Assembly (NCBI GenBank): GCA_028875075.1
Contig: JAPPGF010000012.1
Span: 461 to 64,460, forward strand
DNA: 64,000 nucleotides
From: Gemmatimonadota bacterium
GTDB lineage: Bacteria; Gemmatimonadota; Gemmatimonadetes; Longimicrobiales; Gaopeijiaceae
Direction of reading: 5' to 3'
Notes under the pieces: model-generated
The model's input: the letters and a program-made list of their open reading frames with translations, nothing else
What the model was told of the DNA's origin: nothing
Databases searched by the model: none
Shown: positions 1 to 10,648 of the stretch, piece after piece
Layout: every line of letters starts with the position of its first letter
How positions within the stretch are numbered: position 1 is the stretch's first letter
Made by a program: the position numbers and the translations under genes

Positions 1-59
1 TGCATGTGTTAGGCACGCCGCCAGCGTTCGTCCTGAGCCAGGATCAAACTCTCCGTAGA
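1..59 (-). rRNA. rrs: 16S ribosomal RNA, 5' end only (gene continues beyond the window start)
   Basis: Reverse complement reads AGAGTTTGATCCTGGCTCAGGACGAACGCTGGCGGCGTGCCTAACACATGCA, the universal 16S 5' end. Confidence 0.98.
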
Positions 60-379
60 ATTTGAACAGCTCGACTGAACGCGATCCACGCTGCGGAGCA
101 CTCTGCTCCCGCTGCAGATCATGCGTTCGGAATTGCTACGTTGGAAACCCACGCACGAGTCGCCTCGTGCACCGGGAGGACGTAGTGCCTCCCGTAGTGG
201 GCCCGCCCACCGTACTCAACCTCGATTATCAATCAGCGTTGGAACGCCCCGCTCCCAGAGGCAGGGCAGACCGATGCGCCACCGCCGGGAAGCTGTCCCC
301 CCAGCCCTTGACGGCCGAGGGAGGGACTATGGAAGCGCAGCCGTCATAGAGCTTAGAAGCGGGCTGCGTCAGACCGTAA

Positions 380-408
380 GGCTAACCGCGCGCGCTCTCT
401 CGTGTCAA
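380..408 (-). promoter_or_regulatory. Candidate rrn promoter: TTGACA-17 nt-TTAGCC
   Basis: Consensus -35 hexamer with 17-nt spacing to a weak -10, about 320 nt upstream of the 16S 5' end. Confidence 0.35.
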
Positions 409-459
409 CGTGAGCCACGCTCGTCGGCGTTACCGGCTGAGCCAGGCCGGAGATTAAGG

Positions 460-533
460 GTGAGCGACGGGACTTGAACCCGCGACCTCCAGGGCCACAA
501 CCTGGCGCTCTAACCACCTGAGCTACGCCCACC
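460..533 (-). tRNA. tRNA-His(GTG)
   Basis: Cloverleaf GTGGGCG...CCAGG-TTGTGGC-CCTGG...GGTTCAAGTCC...CGCTCAC; anticodon GTG; the extra G-1:C73 pair typical of tRNA-His is present. Confidence 0.95.
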
Positions 534-694
534 ATGGACAGCGGCCGGGGGCCATCAGGCTCGGGCGGCGACCAGACGCCGGCCGGCCGGCCGAGAAAGC
601 TAATCGCCGCCCGGCGGCGCCTCAACCGACGTCGTCCGACCTGAAGCCCTGCACGTATCGGCCGAACCACGACTCCGCCGCTCGGCCAGGGGCA

Positions 695-768
695 TGCGCC
701 TGGCAGGACTCGAACCTGCGACCCTCGGCTTAGAAGGCCGATGCTCTATCCAGCTGAGCTACAGGCGC
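695..768 (-). tRNA. tRNA-Arg(TCT)
   Basis: Cloverleaf GCGCCTG...CGGCC-TTCTAAG-CCG...GGTTCGAGTCC...CAGGCGC; anticodon TCT. Confidence 0.95.
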
Positions 769-984
769 AGCGGGGCTACGGGCACAGCGAGCGTGCCCGG
801 CGGAAGCTAGACGGGCGACCTGCCGCGGGCAACGGAGAGTCTTGTCTGACGACAAGTGAGGCTACAGGGGTGCCGGCCTCCAAGGGGAGATGAGGCTTAA
901 GGGCGGGCGCAGCCCTCGCCCCCGCGAGCCCCGTCCCAGCACTGGAGCACCCATGAGCTGTCCGCGCGGCCGAGCGGAGAGCCC

Positions 985-2193
985 TCAGAGCGGCGGCGCC
1001 ACCTCCCCGCTCACTGGTTCCAGCCGCACGATCGCCGTCGGCGGCCCGCGTCGGCCGTCGATGGCGAGGTAGATCAGCCCGTCCGGTCCTTGCCGGACGT
1101 CACGGACGCGTCCCACCGCGCCGGGGAGCAACATCTCGGTGCTCACCACGCGGTCGCCCTCCAGGGTGAGACGGGCCAGCCGCTCCCCCACGAGACCACC
1201 CACGAAGAGGCTGCCCCGCCACCAAGGGAACTGATCGCCCGTATAGAACAGCATGCCCGAGGTGGCGATCGAGGGGACCCACGCCCACACGGGCGACTCG
1301 ATCCCCTGGCGGTGCGTCTCTCCGCTGTAGACCGAACCGTCGTAGTTGATCCCGTGTGAGACCACGGGCCAGCCGTAGTTGGCTCCGCTACGGATCAGGT
1401 TTACTTCGTCGCCGCCACGGGGTCCGTGCTCGTTCTCCCACACTTCACCAGTCAGCGGGTGGACGGCGAGTCCTTGGGGGTTACGCTGGCCGTAGCTCCA
1501 GATCTCTGGTTTCGCGTCCGCGCGGCCCACGAAGGGGTTGTCGGCGGGGAGCTGGCCGTCGTCGTGAAGGCGAAGAATCTTGCCCTGGTGCTGTTCGAGG
1601 CTTTGGGCCGGATGGTCGGCCATCAGGTTCGCGGACGCACCCCGGTCGCCGACCGACAGGTAGAGATATCCGTCAGGGTCGAAGGCGAGCCGGCCGGCGA
1701 AGTGGGCGTTGCCCGCCGCCCAGGCGTCGGCGACGAAGATCTCCTCTACATCCACGAGTCGTCCGCCGTCGAATCGCCCCCGCGCGACGGCGGTGGTGGC
1801 GAGCGAAGCGTCCTCGTTGGGCTTCGCGAAGCTGAGATAGAGCAGTTGGTTGGTGGCGAAGTCCGGGTGAGGGCACACCTCGAGCAGCCCCCCCTGCCCA
1901 CGGGCGCGCACGTCCGGCACACCGGCTACCGGCTCAGGGAGCAGCCTGCCCTCGCGCACGATCCTGAGCCGTCCCTCCCGTTCTGTGACGAGCATGTCGC
2001 CGTTCGGGAGCCAGGCGATCGACCAGGGATTGACCAGCCCGTCGGCTACGGTCACGACCCGAAAGTTGTGCCGGGCGGACTCGTGGACCTCGGGATCGGC
2101 TTGCGCGGGCAGCTGGGCCGCATAGGCGAGGGTCGCGAGCGCCGCGAGACACGCCGCGGGACGAAAGGCGAAACACAGAGATTCGGATCGCAT
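985..2193 (-). CDS. PQQ-dependent sugar dehydrogenase (soluble aldose dehydrogenase family)
   Basis: ORF with signal peptide; motifs VADGLVNPWSIAWLPNGDMLVTEREGRLRIV, GDRGASANLMADHPAQSL..GKILRLHDDG, WSYGQRNPQGLAVHP..GEVWENEHGPRGGDEVN. Confidence 0.93.
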   Translation of the reverse strand: MRSESLCFAFRPAACLAALATLAYAAQLPAQADPEVHESARHNFRVVTVADGLVNPWSIAWLPNGDMLVTEREGRLRIVREGRLLPEPVAGVPDVRARGQGGLLEVCPHPDFATNQLLYLSFAKPNEDASLATTAVARGRFDGGRLVDVEEIFVADAWAAGNAHFAGRLAFDPDGYLYLSVGDRGASANLMADHPAQSLEQHQGKILRLHDDGQLPADNPFVGRADAKPEIWSYGQRNPQGLAVHPLTGEVWENEHGPRGGDEVNLIRSGANYGWPVVSHGINYDGSVYSGETHRQGIESPVWAWVPSIATSGMLFYTGDQFPWWRGSLFVGGLVGERLARLTLEGDRVVSTEMLLPGAVGRVRDVRQGPDGLIYLAIDGRRGPPTAIVRLEPVSGEVAPPL

Positions 2194-2640
2194 AGCTCCT
2201 CCAGCTCCAGAGCTCGAGTCGGTGTCCCCCCGGGGATGCTACGGGATAGGATACAGCCTCTCGGCCGCTTCCGCCCGGTTTCAGGGCAGATTATCCGGCA
2301 ACAATTCCGGGACGTCGTCCGGCCTGAGCGTTGACCCGTCGCCCGTGCACTGTCCGTGCAGAGAGGCGCGCGCGCTCCGTCCGGGGGCCCGGCACCGAGT
2401 CCACACCTGCACAGCGTCGACGCCGTGCACTGCGCTGCCAGGCCGTCGACTCCCCGGGCGAAGGTATTCCAGTCTGTCTACGCGCCGTAGATTACGCGGA
2501 GCATTGTGCCCCCCGGACCCAGGGTTCGGCCGCCGTGGACGGGCCGGGTGCGGTGCGGCAAGGGGTTGGAGGGGCGAGGCACGCCGCCAGGACGGCGCGG
2601 AACTGCGCGAGCGCCACCGCATACCCTTCCCGCAACTCAT

Positions 2641-4017
2641 GTGAACTGGACCGGAGCGACTCCACTGGGTACGAGGCTAGCTGCCGTGCTGGCGACGGGG
2701 GGCCTGCTGCTCACGGGCTGCGAGCAGGTCGAGCAAGTGATCGATGCACGCCGGGACCTCACCCCGCATGAGGCGTACGCGGCGTCCTTGGAGACCGCGG
2801 GTCTCGCCGGAAGCGCACTCGGAAGGGACTGGATGCGGGCTGCCGATCGGGCGCTACACGAGCCGCTGATCGTCGGTCTGCCCTACCGCGAGGAGGGCTT
2901 CCTGTCCGCCGACGCGCCGAGCGCCGTCGGGTTGCGTCTCGCACTCCAGCGTGGGCAGGTACTCACGGTTCGCACGAGCTTTTACGCGCAGGACCCGGCG
3001 CGTGTCTTCGTGGACCTGTTCCGCGTGCCGGCGCAGAGCGGCGACCCGCTCCGCCCGCTCGCGCGCGTCGACTCGCTGCCCGACGGCATGGTGTACGAGC
3101 CGTACCGCGACGGGGAATATGTCCTGCGGCTGCAGCCCGAGCTCCTGCGCGGCGGCCGCTATCAGCTCATGCTCTCGCTCGACCCTTCGCTGTCGTTCCC
3201 GGTCGACGGAGCGGACCCCAGCGCCATCGGGAGCACGTTCGGCCAGCCGCGAGACGGAGGCGCGCGCGCCCATCACGGGGTCGACATCTTCGCCCAGCGC
3301 GGCACCCCCGTGCTGGCGGCCACAGACGGGATCGCGTACCGGGTCGGCGAGACACCGCGGGGAGGGCGAGTGGTGTGGTTGCGGGACGAGCGGCGCGGAC
3401 AACGCCTGTACTACGCGCACCTCGATAGCCAGCGGGTATCCAACGGCCAGCGGGTGCGGCTCGGTGACACGCTGGGGTACGTGGGGAACTCCGGGAACGC
3501 GCGCACGACGTCCCCCCACCTACACTTTGGCGTATACGCGCGCGACGAACACGCGCGCGGGCCACAGGACCCCTTCCCCTACATCGTCCGACCCCGCGGC
3601 GCGCTCCCCGGGCTTCCGAGCGCGCCCGAACGCCTGGGTCACTGGGCCCGCGTGTCGACGGAGTCCGCGACGCTTCGCGCGGGGCCGCGGTCGCGAGCGC
3701 AAGCGCTTGCCTCGCTGCCCCGCCATACGCCCGTGCGTCTAGCTGCGGGGAGCGGCAGTTGGTGGCGCGTGCGCCTGCCGGACGGCCTGATGGGCTGGCT
3801 GCCGTCGTCCGCCACCGAGAACGCGGAGAGTGCGGTACGCGAGGAGGTGCTGGCTGCGCTGAATCCAGTCCCGATTCGCGCGGAGCCGGCGCCAGAGGCG
3901 CCGGTTGTCCAACCACTGCCGCCCGGCAGCCGAGTCGCCGTGTGGGGTGAGTTCTCCGGTTACCTGTGGGTGCGGGCGGGTGACGGGCGGCCCGGTTGGC
4001 TGGCGTCGCAGCAGTAG
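2641..4017 (+). CDS. M23 family metallopeptidase lipoprotein with C-terminal SH3-like domains
   Basis: GTG start then lipobox LLLTGC; HHGVDIFAQRGTPVLAATDGI...YYAHLDS...GNARTTSPHLHFGVY. Confidence 0.9.
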   Translation: MNWTGATPLGTRLAAVLATGGLLLTGCEQVEQVIDARRDLTPHEAYAASLETAGLAGSALGRDWMRAADRALHEPLIVGLPYREEGFLSADAPSAVGLRLALQRGQVLTVRTSFYAQDPARVFVDLFRVPAQSGDPLRPLARVDSLPDGMVYEPYRDGEYVLRLQPELLRGGRYQLMLSLDPSLSFPVDGADPSAIGSTFGQPRDGGARAHHGVDIFAQRGTPVLAATDGIAYRVGETPRGGRVVWLRDERRGQRLYYAHLDSQRVSNGQRVRLGDTLGYVGNSGNARTTSPHLHFGVYARDEHARGPQDPFPYIVRPRGALPGLPSAPERLGHWARVSTESATLRAGPRSRAQALASLPRHTPVRLAAGSGSWWRVRLPDGLMGWLPSSATENAESAVREEVLAALNPVPIRAEPAPEAPVVQPLPPGSRVAVWGEFSGYLWVRAGDGRPGWLASQQ

Positions 4018-4025
4018 CGTCCCCG

Positions 4026-4586
4026 ATGCCCGCATGGAGCAAAGCGCCGCCGCGCAGCCACGAGTCCGGTGCTCGTCCGGGGCGCGTTCGGGCTCGAGCC
4101 GTCACGCTGGGTTTCTTCCTGGCACTCGCGCCGGCGGGATGCTCGGCGTTCGGTTATCCCGGCGGAGTGTCCGGACCGCTTCCCGCCTCTCCCCCGAGCC
4201 CCGACGAGCCCCTCCCGAGCACGTACGTGGTGAGGGGAGTACGCTACACTACACTCGCCTCTAGCGAAGGCTTCCGGGACGTGGGGATCGCCTCGTGGTA
4301 CGGCGAGCCGTTCCATGGCCAGCCGACGGCGAGCGGGGAGGTCTACGACATGTATGCGTTGACCGCGGCGCACCGCAGCCTTCCCCTCCCCACGTGTGTG
4401 GAGGTCCGGCGCCTCGACGAAGATCGCACGGTCGTCGTGCGCGTCAACGACCGGGGCCCCTTCGTCTTCGACCCGCGGGGGGACCGCATAATCGATCTGT
4501 CGTACTCTGCTGCGATGGCGCTGGATCTCGTCTGGCTGGGAACTGCGGAGGTCGAGATCCGGGCGCTCGACGACGAGCGCTGCTGA
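4026..4586 (+). CDS. Septal ring lytic transglycosylase RlpA family lipoprotein
   Basis: Lipobox LAPAGC; GIASWYGEPFHGQPTASGEVYDMYALTAAHRSLPLPTCVEVRRL...VRVNDRGPF. Confidence 0.92.
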   Translation: MPAWSKAPPRSHESGARPGRVRARAVTLGFFLALAPAGCSAFGYPGGVSGPLPASPPSPDEPLPSTYVVRGVRYTTLASSEGFRDVGIASWYGEPFHGQPTASGEVYDMYALTAAHRSLPLPTCVEVRRLDEDRTVVVRVNDRGPFVFDPRGDRIIDLSYSAAMALDLVWLGTAEVEIRALDDERC

Positions 4587-4785
4587 AGCCGACCGTCTTA
4601 CTGGGCCTCGACAGCCTCACGCCCGCCGCTTCGGGGGTGCCCTAGCGTAGCCGTCCCGGAGAACCGCCTGCCGCTCGCGCCACCGTGCCCTCGCGAGTGC
4701 CCCACGAAGCGCAACTTCCGTGCTACTGTCGAATTCGAACGCCGGCCCACCCTCGCGCGCCGGCAGCCGAGGCGGCGCTTCCACC

Positions 4786-5352
4786 TCAGGCCTCGGCGCC
4801 GTACTCGGCCGCCCCCTCCCGCTCTAGCGCCCGCAACAGGAACATTACCGCGGTGATCAGGAGAAAGGCGGCGCCAGCCATCGTCGGTATGGAGACGAAA
4901 TCGAAGACGGCCACGTAGCGGGCGGTGCACGGTACCCCCTCGGCGCACATCTCGATATCCAACGTCGGCTGCCACTGGATGGTCACGTGGTACGCCGCGA
5001 CGAGCAGACCAGCGACCGACAGCGGGAGCGCGAAGCGCCACACCCCGGGATCTCTACCGATCAGGCCCACGCCCAGCACGAACACGAGCGGGTACATCGC
5101 GGTCCGCTGATACCAGCACAGCTCGCATGGCACCAGGTGGGCGACGTCGGACAGATACAGGCTCCCAGCCGCAGCGATCACTGCCGTGACCCACGCCCAA
5201 CCGATCGGGTGACGCTCCCGGCCGACAAGTGCTCGCACGACGAGCTTGCGGCCGCGGGGCAGGGCCAGCCCGGCACCGAGGCCCAGGCCGAGCGCGATCG
5301 CAGCCAAGGCCCAGATGCCGAGGGTCGTAACAACGGTCGCATACAACGCCAC
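4786..5352 (-). CDS. Disulfide bond formation protein B (DsbB) family
   Basis: Four-TM protein with PCELCWYQR motif and second Cys pair (CAEGVPC). Confidence 0.9.
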   Translation of the reverse strand: MALYATVVTTLGIWALAAIALGLGLGAGLALPRGRKLVVRALVGRERHPIGWAWVTAVIAAAGSLYLSDVAHLVPCELCWYQRTAMYPLVFVLGVGLIGRDPGVWRFALPLSVAGLLVAAYHVTIQWQPTLDIEMCAEGVPCTARYVAVFDFVSIPTMAGAAFLLITAVMFLLRALEREGAAEYGAEA

Positions 5353-5929
5353 GCGCTACCTCCCCGTCTGTGCGGTACTCATGAGCCCGGCATTCTGTCC
5401 CGCGCCACGTGCTCAGGGCAAACCGCCATGGTGGCCCTCGGGAGTCTCTCCCGGCTGCGAGACGAGACTGGAGGCAAGGGTTGGGACGGCCATCGGGCTC
5501 GGGGCTGACCACGGACCATGAGTGGTGATATTCGGGCGGGGAGCGGAGGGGGGCAACGGGCGAACCGAGCGGATGTTCGCCGATTCGGCGTACCCTGATC
5601 CGGAGAGGGGAGACGAGCGTGGCCGGTGCTTGCATTCGACCGAGCCACCCTGGCACGGCCCTCTCGTTCTTGGGTTCGACGGGAGGGTTGTGGTTTGCCG
5701 TGGCGGAAGCACGGGCTGGCGCAAATCCCTGACGCTGGAGCCTCGGATTGACCTCGTCTCGGCCTGGAATACACGCCCCACTCATGGCTCATTCGTCGTC
5801 GGGGGTGACGCGGGGCAGCATAATGACCGGGACTGTACTATCATGGAACGGTCTGGACCCGCCGATTCCGAGGGGCGGGCACGCCCGAGCCCGATCGTCG
5901 ATCAGAGGCCGAACGCCTTCACCACGCGC

Positions 5930-7477
5930 ATGACCGGTCACGTACAGCTGCTGGATACCACCCTGCGGGACGGGGAACAGAGCCGCCACGTCTCCTTCTC
6001 TACCTCCGAAAAGGTGAGCCTCTCGGAGGCGCTGCTCGACTCGCTCCGCGTCGATCGGATCGAGGTGGCGTCGGCCGCCGTCTCCGAGGGCGAGCGCGAG
6101 GCCGTGACCAGGATTGCCGAGTGGGCGACTTCAAACGGTCATGCGGATCGGGTCGAAGTGCTCGGCTTCGTGGACGGCTCACGCAGCGCCGCCTGGATCG
6201 CCTCCACGGGCGTGCGGGTGATGAATCTGCTGGCCAAGGGGAGCGAGCGACACTGCCGTACCCAGCTCCGGCGCACGCTCGCCGCCCACCTGGACGACAT
6301 CCGCCGGACTGTCGATTCCGCACTGAGCGAGGGGCTGCGCGTCAACGTGTACCTTGAGGATTGGTCGAACGGCTACCGCGACGGTCCCGACTACGTATAC
6401 GCGATGGTGGAGGGACTGCAGGAGACGGGCATCGCGCACGTCATGCTGCCCGACACGCTAGGCGTCATGACACCCGAACAAGTGTACGACGGCGTCTCCG
6501 ACATGATCACCCGCTTCCCCGAGCAGACCTTCGACTTCCATCCCCACAACGACTACGGGCTCGCCACGGCCAACGCCATGGCGGCGGTCCGAGCCGGCGT
6601 ACGCACGCTCCATTGCACCGTGAACTGCCTCGGGGAGCGCGCGGGCAACGTGTCCCTGGCCGAGGTCGCGGTCGTGCTGCGCGACAAACTCGGCATGAGG
6701 CTCTCAGTCGATGAGGCCCGGATCACGGACCTCAGCAAGATGGTCGAGCGCTTCTCGGGGAAGTGGATCGCAGGTAACACGCCCGTCGTCGGCGCCGACG
6801 TTTTCACGCAGACCGCCGGGGTCCATGCCGACGGGGACAGCAAGGGCAAGCTTTATCAGAGTCCGCTGACCCCTGAGCGCTTCGCCCGCAAGCGCAGCTA
6901 CGCGCTCGGGAAGATGAGCGGAAAGGCGTCACTTGAGAGGAACCTCGAAGCGCTGGGCATCCACCTCACCGCGGAGGAACAGGCTAAGGTGCTCCAAAGA
7001 ATCGTAGAGCTGGGAGACATCAAGGCGACCGTCACGCCGGAGGACCTGCCGTTCGTCATCGCGGATGTCTTGGAGACGAACGACTACAGGCAGGTCGAGC
7101 TCCTCGCCTGCTCGGTCACGAGTCGGCTCGACGAAGGCTCGAGCGTGAGGCTCGAGGCCAAGGTGAATGGTGCCGTCCACCGCGCCTCCGGATCAGGGAA
7201 CGGGGGGTTCGACGCGTTCATCGACGCGATCGCCAAGGTCCTTCCCCCTTCGTTCGACTTCCCCGCCCTGGTCGACTACGAGCTGCGGATTCCAAAGGGA
7301 GGTCAGCCCAGCGCCCTGACCGAAGTGCTGATCACGTGGAAGGACGGAGATCGTACGTTCAGGACGCGGGGGATCCACGTGAACCAAGTGTTCGCCGGCG
7401 TCGCGGCGACATTGCGGATGCTCAACATGAAGCTTCAGCCGAGCGTGACGGCCCAGGAAGCTGGCGTGCGATCCTGA
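5930..7477 (+). CDS. Alpha-isopropylmalate/citramalate synthase family protein
   Basis: LLDTTLRDGEQS, FHPHNDYGLATANA, NCLGERAGN, C-terminal dimer/allosteric domain; ATG at 5930 fits the family N-terminus better than the upstream ORF start. Confidence 0.9.
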   Translation: MTGHVQLLDTTLRDGEQSRHVSFSTSEKVSLSEALLDSLRVDRIEVASAAVSEGEREAVTRIAEWATSNGHADRVEVLGFVDGSRSAAWIASTGVRVMNLLAKGSERHCRTQLRRTLAAHLDDIRRTVDSALSEGLRVNVYLEDWSNGYRDGPDYVYAMVEGLQETGIAHVMLPDTLGVMTPEQVYDGVSDMITRFPEQTFDFHPHNDYGLATANAMAAVRAGVRTLHCTVNCLGERAGNVSLAEVAVVLRDKLGMRLSVDEARITDLSKMVERFSGKWIAGNTPVVGADVFTQTAGVHADGDSKGKLYQSPLTPERFARKRSYALGKMSGKASLERNLEALGIHLTAEEQAKVLQRIVELGDIKATVTPEDLPFVIADVLETNDYRQVELLACSVTSRLDEGSSVRLEAKVNGAVHRASGSGNGGFDAFIDAIAKVLPPSFDFPALVDYELRIPKGGQPSALTEVLITWKDGDRTFRTRGIHVNQVFAGVAATLRMLNMKLQPSVTAQEAGVRS

Positions 7478-7587
7478 AGCGCCCGAGCGCCGCAGCGAGC
7501 ACCCTCCGAGAGCGGCCGCAGGACCGTCTCGTTGCGCGCACCGAGACGGATGGTCATGCCGCCGCCCCGTGAGCCTGCCCGAGTGAA

Positions 7588-8685
7588 ATGAGCGGATCCC
7601 GCCTCGTCGCCTCACGGCGCGCCGTCCTGTGCCTCCTGCCTCTCGCCGTCACGGCCTGCGCCAGCGGCGGGCGCGGCGGCGAAGCCGCCCGGGTGGCCCC
7701 ATACGAACTCGTCTACGTGGCGAACGAGGCTTCGGGCACGGTTTCGGTCGTGGACGTCGCGCGACGCTCGGTCCAGGTCGTCGACCTCACGGAACTGGGC
7801 TACGGAGACAATCCGAGGCCGCACCACGTCGCTGTCGAGCCCGACGGATCTCACTGGTACGTGACGCTGATCGGTCGCGACCGGGTGCTCAAGTTCGACC
7901 GAAGAAACGAGCCCGTGGATTCGGTCACCTTCCAAGTCCCGGGCATGCTTGCCCTTGTGGGCAACGACCACATGGCCGTCGGCCGCTCGATGTCGGCCGT
8001 CAACGCGCCGCAGCGCGTCGGCCTGATCGAGCGAGGGTCGATGGCGCTCGAAGAGATCGATGTCTTCGTGCCCATGCCACACGCCTTGGCCGCTGATCCA
8101 GCGGGCCGCTGGGTCTTCACGGGCAGCATGCACGAGAACACGCTCGTGCGGCTCGATCCCAGCAGCGGCCGGGCCGACCTGACCCGCTTGACCGAAGGCC
8201 ACGACGATGCCCACGCGCTCATGCAGTACGCGGTTTCGCCCGACGGACAGACGCTCGTAGCGACGGCCGAGCGGACGGGCAAACTTCTCGTCTTCGATAT
8301 CACCGAGGCCCCGGCGATGCGCCTGACCCACGAGATCGACGTCGGGCCGCAGCCGTGGCACCCTGCCTTCACGCCGGACGGCGGCGAGGTCTGGTTCGCT
8401 AACCTAGCGGCCGACCAGGTCACGGTCGTCGAGGCTTCTTCCTGGATGGTGGCCGAAGTGATCCGAGGCCAAGGGATTGCGGAACCGCACGGGATCGTGG
8501 TCTCTCCCGACGGGAGCAGAGCTTTCCTATCCAATCGCAACACGTCCGGAGACTATTCGGGCCAAGGGCGGTTCGGACCTAGCGCCGGCACGTTGGTTGT
8601 GATCGACGTGCCCGCGCGTCGTGTGCTCGACGTGATCGAGGTACCGCACTACGGCGCCGGAGTGGCTGTGGCGGGAGCGCGGTGA
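7588..8685 (+). CDS. YncE-like beta-propeller lipoprotein
   Basis: Lipobox LAVTAC; repeats of VYVANEASGTVSVVDVARR, AVEPDGSHWYVTL, VSPDGSRAFLSNRN. Confidence 0.8.
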   Translation: MSGSRLVASRRAVLCLLPLAVTACASGGRGGEAARVAPYELVYVANEASGTVSVVDVARRSVQVVDLTELGYGDNPRPHHVAVEPDGSHWYVTLIGRDRVLKFDRRNEPVDSVTFQVPGMLALVGNDHMAVGRSMSAVNAPQRVGLIERGSMALEEIDVFVPMPHALAADPAGRWVFTGSMHENTLVRLDPSSGRADLTRLTEGHDDAHALMQYAVSPDGQTLVATAERTGKLLVFDITEAPAMRLTHEIDVGPQPWHPAFTPDGGEVWFANLAADQVTVVEASSWMVAEVIRGQGIAEPHGIVVSPDGSRAFLSNRNTSGDYSGQGRFGPSAGTLVVIDVPARRVLDVIEVPHYGAGVAVAGAR

Positions 8686-10589
8686 GGCAGCGGACGCCAC
8701 ACGCTCGCGCTTGGCTTTGGGCGCTGCTGGCTGCGCTCGCCATGGAGGCGTGCACTGCGGGGAGCCCGGATGGCGGGAGTGCGGGCCGGGCAGGCGTATC
8801 ACCGACTGAGCGCCGTGCAGCGGAGGGAACTGCCCTCCGTTTCGAACGTCGGATCGCCCCGTTCGAGGTGTCCGGGGAAAACGGTCCCTATGCTCTGCCC
8901 TTCCTGGGCGGATTCAGCGCTCCCCGACCGCAATGGGTGGACCTGGACGGTGACGGCGACCTGGACGTGGTGCTGCAGGAGTACACGGACCAGCTCATGT
9001 ACTTCGAGCGTGTCTCGGACGGCCGACCGGGAGCGCGCTACGTGTACCGACCCGATCGGCTCGAGGAACTGAGCGTCGGGGAGTGGTATCGTTTCTTCGA
9101 CATGGACGGGGACGGCCGGATGGACCTCCTGGCAGAGGAGCCGTTCAGCTACGTGCGCCTCTATCGTAACCGGGGTACGGGGGCCACCCCGGCCTTCCAG
9201 CTCGCGGCCGACACGCTGCGCGACACGGAAGGCCAGGCAATCTTCTCGGATCGACAGAACATCCCGAATCTCGCGGACTTGGATTGCGACGGCCTGCCGG
9301 ATCTGCTCATCGGTCGCACCGTGGGGACGATCACGCACTACGAGGCAGCGGACGAGCCGGGCGCTCCGGTGCCCCGATTCCGCAGGGTCACGGACCGGTT
9401 TGAAGACATCGAAATCATCGGGGCGGCCGGTCAAAGACGCCCCCCCGGACGCCACGGAGCCAACACCATGACCCTCGCCGACTTCGATCGGGACGGCGAC
9501 GTGGATCTGTTCTGGGGGGACTTCTTCGAATCCGGCCTCCTCCTGATCGAGAACCGAGGAAGCTGTGCGGAGCCGGACTTCACCGCGAGCCCTCGCCTGT
9601 TCCCCGGCCACGATCCGGTGCGCACCAGCGGTTACAACGCCCCCACGTTCGGAGATGCGGACGGCGACGGCGACCTTGATCTCCTCATCGGAGTCCTAGG
9701 CGGAGCGTTCGACGCCAACGCCTCGACCGCCGACAATTTGCTGTTCCTCGAGCAAGACGCCGAGGCTCGCTTCCGGCTACGTACTCGCCGTTACCTCACC
9801 CAGATCGACGTCGGAAGCGAGAGCGTTCCGGCCGTTCTGGACGTCGACGGAGACCGGGATCTCGACTTGCTGCTGGCCAACCGGATCGAGCCGGGGGATT
9901 TCTCGACCTCGGCAATCCATGTCTTCGAGAACGTGGGCGGAGCCCTCGCTCCGGCTTTCCGGGCAGCCGGAACGCTGGACGTCGCACCCGACTACCATCA
10001 CGCTCCGGCGTTCGGCGACCTCGACGGCGACGGCTTCCCGGACATGGTCCTCGGAAGCTGGCGAGACCGGCTGCGGTACTACCGCAACGTCGGCGGCGCC
10101 TCAGGTGCGCGCTTCGAGCTTGCGGACAGCGCCCTCGTTACCTTGACGCGAGGCAGCAACGCCACACCCGCACTCGGAGATCTCAACGGGGACGGACTGC
10201 TGGACCTCTTGGTCGGTGAGGCGTCGGGCGCGCTCAACCACTACCGCAACGTCGGCACGCCTCGGGCGCCGAGCTTCCAGCTGCTGAGCGACGCCTACGC
10301 GGACATCGAGGTGGACCGGCGCAGCGCGCCGGTGTTGGCGGACACCGATGGAGACGGGGATCTGGACCTGCTCATTGGAAGCGAGCGTCAGGGCATACGG
10401 CATTTCCTGAACGAGGGTACTAGGACGCAGGTCCGGTTCGTGGAGGTCGAAGCGATGCTCCGGCCGGAGTCGTCTCCTGCCTACAGCGCTCCCACTCTCG
10501 CCGACCTGGACGGAGACGGCGACCAAGACCTATTGGTTGGGGGCGCGGGGGGAGGGCTGCATTATTTCGAGCGGCTCTCCGAGCCATGA
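8682..10589 (+). CDS. FG-GAP/VCBS repeat secreted lipoprotein
   Basis: Lipobox; many DLDGDGDLDLLIG Ca-binding-type repeats; GTG start overlaps upstream stop (GTGA). Confidence 0.87.
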   Translation: MRQRTPHARAWLWALLAALAMEACTAGSPDGGSAGRAGVSPTERRAAEGTALRFERRIAPFEVSGENGPYALPFLGGFSAPRPQWVDLDGDGDLDVVLQEYTDQLMYFERVSDGRPGARYVYRPDRLEELSVGEWYRFFDMDGDGRMDLLAEEPFSYVRLYRNRGTGATPAFQLAADTLRDTEGQAIFSDRQNIPNLADLDCDGLPDLLIGRTVGTITHYEAADEPGAPVPRFRRVTDRFEDIEIIGAAGQRRPPGRHGANTMTLADFDRDGDVDLFWGDFFESGLLLIENRGSCAEPDFTASPRLFPGHDPVRTSGYNAPTFGDADGDGDLDLLIGVLGGAFDANASTADNLLFLEQDAEARFRLRTRRYLTQIDVGSESVPAVLDVDGDRDLDLLLANRIEPGDFSTSAIHVFENVGGALAPAFRAAGTLDVAPDYHHAPAFGDLDGDGFPDMVLGSWRDRLRYYRNVGGASGARFELADSALVTLTRGSNATPALGDLNGDGLLDLLVGEASGALNHYRNVGTPRAPSFQLLSDAYADIEVDRRSAPVLADTDGDGDLDLLIGSERQGIRHFLNEGTRTQVRFVEVEAMLRPESSPAYSAPTLADLDGDGDQDLLVGGAGGGLHYFERLSEP

Positions 10590-10648
10590 GGATCGCGCTT
10601 CGCCTCCGGAGAGAACGAGCGAGGCCTATTGAGACGAGGGATCTATCG

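Noticed and set aside
1356-2334. Long plus-strand ORFs opposite the sugar dehydrogenase, and many similar antisense ORFs across the window
   Set aside because: They are mirror frames of real genes in GC-rich DNA, with Arg/Pro/Ala-rich composition and no recognisable domains.
8682-10589. DNA tandem repeat array
   Set aside because: The periodicity is protein-level FG-GAP/VCBS repeats (DxDGDGDxD). The nucleotide copies are diverged and not true tandem repeats.
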